NCBI RefSeq assembly: GCF_021261325.1
Contig: NZ_JAJSBI010000038.1
Location: 21,606-85,605, forward strand
Length of the DNA stretch: 64,000 bases
Direction of reading: 5' to 3'
Origin: Streptomyces guryensis
Lineage (GTDB): Bacteria > Actinomycetota > Actinomycetes > Streptomycetales > Streptomycetaceae
The position numbers and the translations under genes are program-made. Of the stretch, positions 8,373-15,146 are shown one piece after another. Position 1 is the first letter of the stretch, and every line of letters begins with the position of its first letter. The notes beneath the pieces were generated by a model that had not been told where the DNA came from, did not search any database, and worked only from the letters and a program-made list of their open reading frames with translations.

Positions 8373-8568
8373 GAGGATACGTACGTCCATCCCGGCGTGG
8401 AAGGACGTACGCGCATCGGATGCCTCACACCGTGCGGCGGCACACAGGCGACCCGCGGGCTCCGGACCCGCGCCTTCCAGCTCGCCACCATCCCGCGGGC
8501 TGTCGGCCTGCGAAAGTCGAGCGTTGGTGGCCTGGGGGGTCTGCCGGCCGTAGCCGGTGCGGAACCTT

Positions 8569-8636
8569 CAGCCCGTCCGGCGTTCGAGGACGAGGCCGTA
8601 GGCCGATGGGGGGTCTGGGGGCGCGCCCCCAGGGGG
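8569..8636. repeat. Dispersed repeat family A
   Basis: The copy reads cagcccgtccggcg followed by ttcgaggacgaggcc and then the usual ggggtctgggggcgcgccccca tail, directly after the mshD stop. The tail is a hairpin (tgggggcgcgccccca) and probably ends the mshD transcript. Confidence 0.75.
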
Positions 8637-9563
8637 TCACGTCTCCGTGCGGTACATCAGATCCGTCTCGTACGTGGTGAACCCCAGCCGCTCGTACACC
8701 GACACCGCGGCCTTGTTGTCACCGTCCACATACAGCATGGCGGTCGGCAGCCCCTGCGCCTCCAGGTGCCGCAGGCCGATCGTGGTCAGGGCCTTGCCCA
8801 GCCCGCCGCCCTGCGCCCCCGGCCGCACCCCGAGGACGTACACCTCACCCAGCCGGTCGGCCGCATGGATCTTCGTCCAGTGGAAGCCGACGAGTTCGCC
8901 GCCGCGGAAGGCGAGGAAGAAGCCCGCGGGGTCGAACCACGGCTCGTCCTCGCGGTCGTCGAGGTCGCGCTGGGTGAGGGAGCCCTGCTCGGGGTGGTGG
9001 GCGAACGCGGCGGCGTTCACCGCGAGCCAGGCGGCGTCGTCCTGGCCGGGGACGAAGGTACGGACGGTCACACCTGACGGCAGCACCGGCTCGGGCAGGT
9101 TCAGGTTCGCCAACGGCCGCCGCATCTGCCGCAGTTCACGGAAGAGCGTGAGCCCCAGCACCTGCGCGAGATGCCGCGCCGCGGAGTGCCCGCCGTGCGC
9201 CCACACCCGCAGCCGCTTGCCCGAGGCCGCGAGGAGCGCCGAGCCGAGCGCCCGCCCGTGCCCGTGCCCGCGGTGCGCGGGGTGCACGACCAGCTCGGCG
9301 GCCGGCGCCTCCACCGGGTCGGTGTCCTCCAGCTGCGCGTACCCCACGAGCTCGTCGCCGACGCTGAGCAGCAGATGGGACACGCCCTCGCGTGCGCCGC
9401 CGCGCAGCTGCAGCCGCCCCTGTTCGGACACCGCCTGCTGGCCGTCGTCCTGGGCGGCCGCGGCGAGCAGGGAGAGCACGGCCTCGGTCTGCTCCGGGGA
9501 GAGCACGGAGTAGGTCTCGATGGAGCGGTTCCGGCCGGGCCGGACGGTGTCGTCGCTGGTCAT
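8637..9563 (-). CDS. mshD: Mycothiol synthase MshD
   Basis: MshD acetylates Cys-GlcN-Ins with acetyl-CoA, the last step of mycothiol synthesis. The 308-residue protein has two tandem GNAT domains. The first contains LVVHPAHRGHGHGRALGSALL. The second contains GEVYVLGVRPGAQGGGLGKALT with the acetyl-CoA loop, followed by AMLYVDGDNKAAVSVYERLGF. The middle segment HGGHSAARHLAQVLGL is typical of MshD. ATG 9563 (MTSDDTVRPGRN) is used because the longer frame has no ribosome-binding site. mshA, the first step of the pathway, is also in this window at 57 kb. Confidence 0.94.
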   Translation of the reverse strand: MTSDDTVRPGRNRSIETYSVLSPEQTEAVLSLLAAAAQDDGQQAVSEQGRLQLRGGAREGVSHLLLSVGDELVGYAQLEDTDPVEAPAAELVVHPAHRGHGHGRALGSALLAASGKRLRVWAHGGHSAARHLAQVLGLTLFRELRQMRRPLANLNLPEPVLPSGVTVRTFVPGQDDAAWLAVNAAAFAHHPEQGSLTQRDLDDREDEPWFDPAGFFLAFRGGELVGFHWTKIHAADRLGEVYVLGVRPGAQGGGLGKALTTIGLRHLEAQGLPTAMLYVDGDNKAAVSVYERLGFTTYETDLMYRTET

Positions 9564-9671
9564 GCGTACGAGAGTAAGCCGAGGGGGCCGCAAAGTGAGG
9601 GGTGAGGAAGGGGCGAAGAGACCGCATGGCCGCTTCGACCGCGTCTACTCGGTCATGAAGAGCACTCGGGC

Positions 9672-9824
9672 GGCGGCGTGTGCTTCACGACGCTCGGGCA
9701 GGGCACCGGTGACCTGGTGGGCACCGATGATCTGGCGGTGCTGGAGAAGTACCTGACGGCCAACTCATCGGCGGGCAGCCTGATTTCGCCCCCGGCGGCC
9801 GACCGGATCACGATCGTGAGCTAG
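9672..9824 (+). pseudogene. Remnant of a secreted 5'-nucleotidase C-terminus
   Basis: An open frame without a start encodes a fragment reading FTTLGQGTGDLVGTDDLAVL, then EKYLTANSSAG and PPAADRITIVS before a stop at 9822. This matches the end of the 5'-nucleotidase C-terminal domain of secreted UshA-like enzymes (glycine-rich loop, GTDDLAVLEKYL helix, DRIT strand). Upstream of about 9670 the frame has no nucleotidase sequence, so the body of the gene appears deleted. From memory, a secreted nucleotidase follows mshD in S. coelicolor. It occupies most of the 319-bp stretch 9564-9882. Confidence 0.6.
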
Positions 9825-9882
9825 ATCGCATACCTGAGGCAGAGGTTGCGGGTGGGGGGCGTGCGCATGGTCGGATGGCTCG

Positions 9883-11085
9883 ATGCGTTCCCCCCACCAC
9901 ATAACGACGCAGCCTGGTACAAACATCAACGACTTTTTCGCGAGTGCCTTTGTCGCGAGCGAGGCCGAGGAAGAGGAAGACGAACCCTGGGCGCCGCCCA
10001 ACCACCGCCGTAACGGCAGCCGCCGCAGGCGAAAACGCTTCGCGGGCCTGCCGCTCGCGCTGAAGGCGGTGGTGGGCGTCGTCGTCCTCGCCGCCTTCCT
10101 CACCCTCGCCGACCGCTGGGCGCTGCTGTACGCCGAGCGCCGGGCGGCCGATGAGCTCAAGGACCGGATGCACCTGAGCGCGGCGCCCGAAGTGGACATC
10201 GACGGCTTCCCCTTCCTCACCCAACTCGCCGACGGCCGACTGAAGTCGGTGAAGGTCACCGTGCCGGACGTCGCGGCCGACCGCGTCACGCTGGCCAGGG
10301 TGACGGCGACCGCACACGACGTACGGCTGAACGCGCCCGACGGGCCGACCTCCGTGCGGGGCGCGGGGATTCCCCGGCTCGACGGCGACGTACTGCTCTC
10401 CTTCGACGACCTGAACCGCGAACTCGGCGCGTCCCAGGTGACGTTCACGGGCCAGGGCCACGACCGGGTGCTGGCGCGCGGCACGATCCCGGTGGCCGGA
10501 CACGACCTCCGGCTGCGGGCCGACGCCCGTATCGGCCGGGACGGCGAGCACGGCATCGCCACCCAGATCGGCGGAATGCGGCTGGACATCGGGGACCTGG
10601 CGACCTACCGGCCGGGCACGCGTGCCTCCCAGGGCCTGCATCTGACCCGCACGTCCGCCGCCCGCCTTGCGCACGAGACGAACAAGGTGAAGGCCCTGTT
10701 CGCGGTTCCGGAGGTGGTACGGCGGCTCGGCGTACCCGACTCCGCCGTACGCGCGGCGCTGCGCTCGGACGCCGAGCTGGCGCGGGTGACGGGCTCACCG
10801 CGGTTCATCCACCGGGCCATGCGCCTCAACCTGATCGACCTGGCGCTGGAACACCCGGCCCTGCTCAAGCGCCTCGGCTTCGACCCGTCCCTGCTGGACG
10901 CCCTGCCCCGGCTCACCCGCCCGGTCCTGGCCGACCGCCTCTCCCTGGGCTTTCGTCTGCCCACCCCGCACCCCGGTGAGCTGCGGCTCCGTGATGTGCG
11001 GGTGGAGAAGGACGGGATCAGGGTGCGGATCGAGGGGGCGGGGCTTGCGGTCGGCAGCGCCCGCGGCACCGATGGCGCCCGATAA
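9883..11085 (+). CDS. DUF2993 (LmeA-like) membrane-anchored protein
   Basis: This 400-residue protein has a cytoplasmic acidic/basic N-terminus (EAEEEEDEPW, RRNGSRRRRKR), one membrane segment (ALKAVVGVVVLAAFLTLA, about residues 60-80) and an extracytoplasmic DUF2993 domain with the signature VDIDGFPFLTQLADGRLKSV. The family includes mycobacterial LmeA, a lipid-binding protein of cell-envelope glycolipid maturation. A shorter paralogue lies at 29.3 kb with the near-identical GFPFLTQ motif. The ligand is unknown here. The C-terminal half beyond residue about 230 has no recognised domain. Confidence 0.85.
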   Translation: MRSPHHITTQPGTNINDFFASAFVASEAEEEEDEPWAPPNHRRNGSRRRRKRFAGLPLALKAVVGVVVLAAFLTLADRWALLYAERRAADELKDRMHLSAAPEVDIDGFPFLTQLADGRLKSVKVTVPDVAADRVTLARVTATAHDVRLNAPDGPTSVRGAGIPRLDGDVLLSFDDLNRELGASQVTFTGQGHDRVLARGTIPVAGHDLRLRADARIGRDGEHGIATQIGGMRLDIGDLATYRPGTRASQGLHLTRTSAARLAHETNKVKALFAVPEVVRRLGVPDSAVRAALRSDAELARVTGSPRFIHRAMRLNLIDLALEHPALLKRLGFDPSLLDALPRLTRPVLADRLSLGFRLPTPHPGELRLRDVRVEKDGIRVRIEGAGLAVGSARGTDGAR

Positions 11086-11242
11086 AAGCTGTGTGAGTGC
11101 GGATTCGGTTCCGCAAATGACATATGAATCTCCCACAGGATTCACTCAGCAACCTCTAAGGCGTATTGGCCTTTTCCTGCTTCGGGAATGCCGTAATGTT
11201 TTCCATGTCGAAAGCGAACGACGTGAATCGAAGGAGAACATC

Positions 11243-11356
11243 ATGAGCTTCCACAAGATCGTCCCGGTCAAGAAGGCTCACAAGCCCGCCCCGGCCCCCA
11301 AGAAGAAGGCCCCCAAGAAGCCCGCGCCGAAGCGCCCTGTCGGCCACAAGTGCTGA
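11243..11356 (+). CDS. Lys/Pro/Ala-rich mini-peptide 1 (37 aa)
   Basis: A GAAGGAGA ribosome-binding site precedes ATG 11243. The peptide starts MSFHKIVPVKKAHKPAPAPK and ends in PKRPVGHKC. It is very basic and is built from KAPKKPAPK repeats. The N-terminus MSFHKI(V/A)PVKK and the C-terminus RPVGH are shared with the second copy 97 bp downstream, which shows a tandem gene duplication. The pair is followed by a hairpin and an ABC exporter. No modification enzyme is adjacent. It could be an exported peptide or a small nucleic-acid-binding protein. Only the first copy ends in Cys. Confidence 0.8.
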   Translation: MSFHKIVPVKKAHKPAPAPKKKAPKKPAPKRPVGHKC

Positions 11357-11386
11357 CGCGGAATTTATCTCGGTAAAACTGAGCGA

Positions 11387-11437
11387 TTCAAAGCAAGTTC
11401 AAAGAAATTCACGGCAGGTCACAGCAATTCACAGCCA
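11387..11437 (+). promoter_or_regulatory. Five TTCA-type direct repeats at helical period
   Basis: Between the two mini-peptide genes, TTCA or GTCA units start at 11387, 11398, 11408, 11418 and 11428. The spacing is 11, 10, 10 and 10 bp, and each unit continues with A/C-A/G-GCA-like sequence. All units therefore face the same side of the helix. The pattern resembles a tandem activator site, loosely like the 11-nt GTTCA units of PhoP boxes, though the CCC part is missing. Confidence 0.5.
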
Positions 11438-11452
11438 GAAAGGCAGAATGTC

Positions 11453-11581
11453 ATGAGCTTCCACAAGATCGCCCCGGTGAAGAAGAACGACTGCAAGAAG
11501 GGCGCCCCGGCCCCCAGGAAGAAGGCGCCGAAGAAGCCCGCCCCGGCCCCGAGGCGCCGCCCCGTCGGCCACCAGGGCTGA
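11453..11581 (+). CDS. Lys/Pro/Ala-rich mini-peptide 2 (42 aa)
   Basis: This is the second tandem copy. It starts MSFHKIAPVKKNDCKKGAPA and ends in PAPRRRPVGHQG. Compared with copy 1 it has an NDCKKG insertion with an internal Cys and has lost the terminal Cys. Translation starts at ATG 11453 after AGAAAGGCAGA. The two Cys residues have thus moved between copies, while the N-terminal 11 residues and the RPVGH tail are conserved. It lies 120 bp before the ABC exporter gene on the same strand. Confidence 0.8.
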   Translation: MSFHKIAPVKKNDCKKGAPAPRKKAPKKPAPAPRRRPVGHQG

Positions 11582-11590
11582 GCCACGCCG

Positions 11591-11645
11591 CGAGGCGGGG
11601 TCACCGGTCAGCGAGCACTTCGCTTGCCCCGGGGGCCCCGCCTCG
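11591..11645 (+). terminator. Hairpin between mini-peptide 2 and the ABC exporter
   Basis: A perfect 10-bp stem, CGAGGCGGGG (11591-11600) with CCCCGCCTCG (11636-11645), begins 9 nt after the peptide stop, with a 35-nt loop that has its own short pairings. This placement is typical of partial terminators that let peptide mRNA outnumber exporter mRNA. Confidence 0.65.
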
Positions 11646-11701
11646 GCCATGTCCACGTGCCGCGAGCCGTTCAAGGGCCGTGCACGCGAAGGGAGTTGAC
11701 C

Positions 11702-13486
11702 ATGAGCGAGGTCCGTGAGGCCTTCCGCCGTTTCTGGCCGCTGACCCGCGGCGACCGCAAGTGGCTCGCGGCGATCGTCGCCTGTGTGGTGGTGTCCGCG
11801 CTCGCCGAGACCGCCTCGATCCTGCTGTTCGCGGAGCTCACCGACAACGCCCTGAAGGCCGGCTCGCTCTCCGCCTTCTGGGGTCCGGCCGGCGCCTGGC
11901 TGGCCGTCGCCGCGCTGGGCGCGCTCGTCGGCTACCTCGGCAACTCGCTCGCCACCTGGACCGCGGAGAGATTCGTGCTGCGGCTGCGGGCGGGCGTCTT
12001 CCGGCACGTCCAGGGCCTGCCACCGCACTTCTTCCAGAAGCACCGCCAGGGCGACCTGGTCGAGCGGCTGACCGGTGACGTCGAGGCCATCGAGCAGATG
12101 GTGGTGTCAGGCGTCGTCGGCACGGTGTCGGCCGCCTTCTCGGCGGTCTTCTACTCCTGTGCCGCCCTCTACCTGCGCTGGGACCTGGCCCTGGCCACCT
12201 TCGTCCTCGCTCCCCTCTTCCTCCTCGCCGCCCGCCGCTTCTCCGGCCGTATCAGGACGGCCTCCCAGGACGAGCGGGTCGCCGACGGCGCGATCACCTC
12301 GGTCGTGGAGGAGTCGCTCGGCAACATCGTCCTCACCCAGGCCTACAACCGCCGCCGGGACGAGGAGCAGCGCCTCGACCGCGAGGCCCGCGCCTGGATG
12401 ACGGCATCGGTCCGCGGGGCCCGCCTCAGCGAGATGTACGAGCAGTTCGTGGAGGTCGTGGAGACCCTCTGTGTCCTGGCGGTCATCGGGCTGGGCGTCT
12501 GGGAGATCTCCGCCGGCCGCATGACGCTGGGCCGGCTCCTCGCCTTCGCCGCCTTCATCGGCTACCTCTACCCGCCGGTCCGCAACCTCGGCCGGCTCGG
12601 CCTCACCCTCACCGCGGCGACCGCGGGCGCCCAGCGCCTGAACGAGATCCTGGACGCGAAGCCCGCCGTCGACGACCCCGCCGAACCGGTCGCCGAATGG
12701 CCGGTGCGCGGCTGGGTCGCCTTCCACGACGTGTCCTTCCGCTACCCCGAGTCCCGCCGCGCCTCCCTGCGCGACGTGACCTTCACGGCGGGCCCCGGCG
12801 AACTGGTGATCGTCACCGGCTCCAGCGGCGCCGGCAAGTCGACCCTCTCCAAACTCCTGACCCGCTTCTACGACCCCTCGCAGGGCGCGATCACCCTGGA
12901 CGGCGTCCCGCTCACGGACGTACCGCTGGAGTTCCTGCGCGAGAACGTGGCCCTGCTGCCCCAGGAGACCCTCGTCCTCAGCGGCACCATCCGCGAGAAC
13001 ATCGCCTGCGGGCGGCCGGGCGCGAGCGACGAGGAGATCGAGCAGGCGGCCCGGGAGGCGGCGGCGCACAACTTCATCACCGCCCTGCCCGAGGGGTACG
13101 ACACCCACCTGGCACCCGGCACGGCCGCCCTCTCCGGCGGCCAGCTGCAGCGCGTCGCCATTGCCCGCGCGATGCTGCGCGCCGCGCCGGTCCTGGTCCT
13201 CGACGAACCGACCGCAGGCCTCGACGCGGTGGCCGCCCGCCAGGTGGTGACACCGCTGCGCAAGCTGATGGCGGGCCGTACGACGATCATGATCACGCAC
13301 GATCTGAGCCTCGCGCCGGACGCGGACCGGATCCTGGTCGTCGACCGGGGCCGCCTGGTGGAGGCGGGCACCCACCGGGAACTCCTCGCCCGCTCTGGCG
13401 CCTACGCCCGGCTCGCCGAGCCGCTGCCGGACGCCGTGGCCGACGTACCGCCGACGCACGACGAGACGATGATCCTCAGGTGGTAG
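11702..13486 (+). CDS. ABC exporter, fused permease-ATPase
   Basis: This 594-residue half-transporter has six membrane helices in residues about 15-310 and an ATPase domain after residue 340. The ATPase domain shows Walker A GSSGAGKST, Q-loop LLPQETLVLSGTIRENI, signature LSGGQLQRVAIA, Walker B VLVLDEPT and H-loop MITHDLS. It should act as a homodimer exporting a substrate. No N-terminal C39 peptidase domain is present, so it would not cut a double-glycine leader. GAAGGGAGTTGACC precedes ATG 11702. Its position after two tandem basic peptides suggests those peptides, or a product tied to them, as substrate. Confidence 0.92.
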   Translation: MSEVREAFRRFWPLTRGDRKWLAAIVACVVVSALAETASILLFAELTDNALKAGSLSAFWGPAGAWLAVAALGALVGYLGNSLATWTAERFVLRLRAGVFRHVQGLPPHFFQKHRQGDLVERLTGDVEAIEQMVVSGVVGTVSAAFSAVFYSCAALYLRWDLALATFVLAPLFLLAARRFSGRIRTASQDERVADGAITSVVEESLGNIVLTQAYNRRRDEEQRLDREARAWMTASVRGARLSEMYEQFVEVVETLCVLAVIGLGVWEISAGRMTLGRLLAFAAFIGYLYPPVRNLGRLGLTLTAATAGAQRLNEILDAKPAVDDPAEPVAEWPVRGWVAFHDVSFRYPESRRASLRDVTFTAGPGELVIVTGSSGAGKSTLSKLLTRFYDPSQGAITLDGVPLTDVPLEFLRENVALLPQETLVLSGTIRENIACGRPGASDEEIEQAAREAAAHNFITALPEGYDTHLAPGTAALSGGQLQRVAIARAMLRAAPVLVLDEPTAGLDAVAARQVVTPLRKLMAGRTTIMITHDLSLAPDADRILVVDRGRLVEAGTHRELLARSGAYARLAEPLPDAVADVPPTHDETMILRW

Positions 13487-13559
13487 GCCCGACCGTGATC
13501 CGCAGGCGGTGGCTCTGAGGGTGCAGCCGAGCCCCCGTACGGTCTGGCCGCCGCCCGGT

Positions 13560-14207
13560 TCACCCCCGCTTGGGGCCGGTGATCGCCTCGCCGATCACGA
13601 AGCCCTTGGCGGGGCCTTCGGGGATGGTGAGCTCTGTGCCGTAGGGGACGCGGTGGATGTCCTCCCAGTCGGCCTTGTCAGGGCGCGGACCCGTGAAGAC
13701 CGTGACGGCGCCCGCACCGTCGTAGTCGTCGATGATCACGTACACGGGGATGTCGGCGCGTGCGTACTCACGGCGCTTGCGGATGCGGTCGCGGTCCTGG
13801 TTGCGCTTGCCGGGGGAGACGACTTCGACGACGAGCTGGACGGCGGAAGCTTCCACCCCCAACCCTTCCTCGTCGGCATGCGGCTCCAGGTCTTCTGGAG
13901 CGACGAATGCGTCTGGGATCCACCCTTTGCGCTTGTGGATGACATTGGTGTCCTGGTGGCACGCGTGCTCGCCGCCGTCCAGGAATTTATCCAGTGCTCG
14001 CCGCAGGCGGTTCGTGATCTGGGCGTGGGTCAGACGTCCGGTGGGCGACACCTCGATGGCTCCCTCGATGATCTCGGCGCGGTAGCCCTCGGGGAGTTCC
14101 ATGGCCTTCCAGGCCTGCCATAGGACCTCGTCCAGGTCGGGTCCGTTCAAGGATTCAGCGGGAGCGTGGGACATGGTCTCGGGCCTCTCGTGTGCGAGAG
14201 CGGTCAA
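13560..14207 (-). CDS. Uma2 family (DUF820) putative endonuclease
   Basis: The 215-residue protein has the PD-(D/E)xK nuclease layout of Uma2: E in EIIEGAIEVSPTG, the acidic pair in WIPDAFVAPEDLEP, and VQLVVEVVSPGKRNQDR with the E-x-K-like core. These proteins are abundant in Streptomyces and cyanobacteria and have no settled role. The start is taken as TTG 14207 because a GAGGAGGT ribosome-binding site sits about 8 nt upstream. The ATG at 14174 lacks one. It converges on the ABC exporter gene. Confidence 0.85.
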   Translation of the reverse strand: MTALAHERPETMSHAPAESLNGPDLDEVLWQAWKAMELPEGYRAEIIEGAIEVSPTGRLTHAQITNRLRRALDKFLDGGEHACHQDTNVIHKRKGWIPDAFVAPEDLEPHADEEGLGVEASAVQLVVEVVSPGKRNQDRDRIRKRREYARADIPVYVIIDDYDGAGAVTVFTGPRPDKADWEDIHRVPYGTELTIPEGPAKGFVIGEAITGPKRG

Positions 14208-14354
14208 GGCGGCACCTCCTCCTCAAGTCTGGGCTGGGTGTGCCTGCGGCACAAGCAACGCGATCACCGTAGCCACGGCGATGGGGATGACCTGGGGCGT
14301 TGTCGTGGGATCACTCGATCGGGCGATCGGAAGGCGAACGGGGGACCGGCAGGG

Positions 14355-15092
14355 CTACGGCTGCTGTGCGAGGGAACGCGGCGGGTGGTTGGTCCAGTAC
14401 CACCGGAGGCCGGCGCCCAGGACGCCGAAGAAGGCCAGCGGCACGCAGACGAACAGCAGGAACACGTGCTCCGGACGCCCGGTGGCGACCAGCCCGATGT
14501 CCAGCACGAGCATGGCGAAGAACATGATGAGAGCGCCGTACGCAGCCCATGTCCACGCCTTGCGCCGAGCCGCCCGCCGCAGGATCCGCTCCTCGACCTG
14601 AGGCCGCCGTTCCCAGGTGAGGCTGCGATAGGGGGCCGCGGCCAGGCACAGGTCGGAGACTTCCGCGTAGGGGTCGGCCAGCTGCCAGTCGTCGAGGTGC
14701 CGGAGCAGGAAGCGGCGGCCTTCGAGGTCATAGAGGTAGGTGAGCCACTGGGGAGGCGTCCGGCCCGAGCCGCGCGGAGCGTGCTCGACCCGGATGTCGT
14801 ACACCTCGTGCCAGGCCCAGGTACGCGACCGCAGGGTCCCCTGCGCGGTGATACCTGCGGCCGTGACCCGGGTGTGCGCCCGGAACTGCTCCAGGGCGAC
14901 CCGCAGGACGGTCAACGCCATCAGCGCCAGGAACACCCATGCCGCCCATCCGGTGCGATACGGATCGTCCAAGGTGTGCTCGACCTGGATGAGGGCGTTC
15001 AGGCACAACACCCCCACCACGACGAAGTACGGCCCCGGTGGCCAGCGCCGTCTTCGGTACACCCGCTCGATCCCGCCCGTGTCCCCGCCCAT
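14355..15092 (-). CDS. PH-domain-like integral membrane protein
   Basis: This 245-residue protein has two N-terminal membrane helices (YFVVVGVLCLNALIQV and AWVFLALMALTVLRVAL), then a cytoplasmic bacterial PH-like region (TRVTAAGITAQGTLRSRTWAWHEVYDIRVE) and two more helices near the C-terminus (ALIMFFAMLVLDIGLV, FLLFVCVPLAFFGVLG). The bacterial PH arrangement of a TM pair followed by a strand-rich domain with a W-x-x-I-x-x-I core is common in actinobacterial proteins of unknown role. It stands alone between the Uma2 gene and the pectinase gene. Confidence 0.75.
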   Translation of the reverse strand: MGGDTGGIERVYRRRRWPPGPYFVVVGVLCLNALIQVEHTLDDPYRTGWAAWVFLALMALTVLRVALEQFRAHTRVTAAGITAQGTLRSRTWAWHEVYDIRVEHAPRGSGRTPPQWLTYLYDLEGRRFLLRHLDDWQLADPYAEVSDLCLAAAPYRSLTWERRPQVEERILRRAARRKAWTWAAYGALIMFFAMLVLDIGLVATGRPEHVFLLFVCVPLAFFGVLGAGLRWYWTNHPPRSLAQQP

Positions 15093-15146
15093 ACGCCCTC
15101 CCCGGCATCCGTGTCCGAGGTGATCGTAGAGCGGGGAGCTGTGGCG

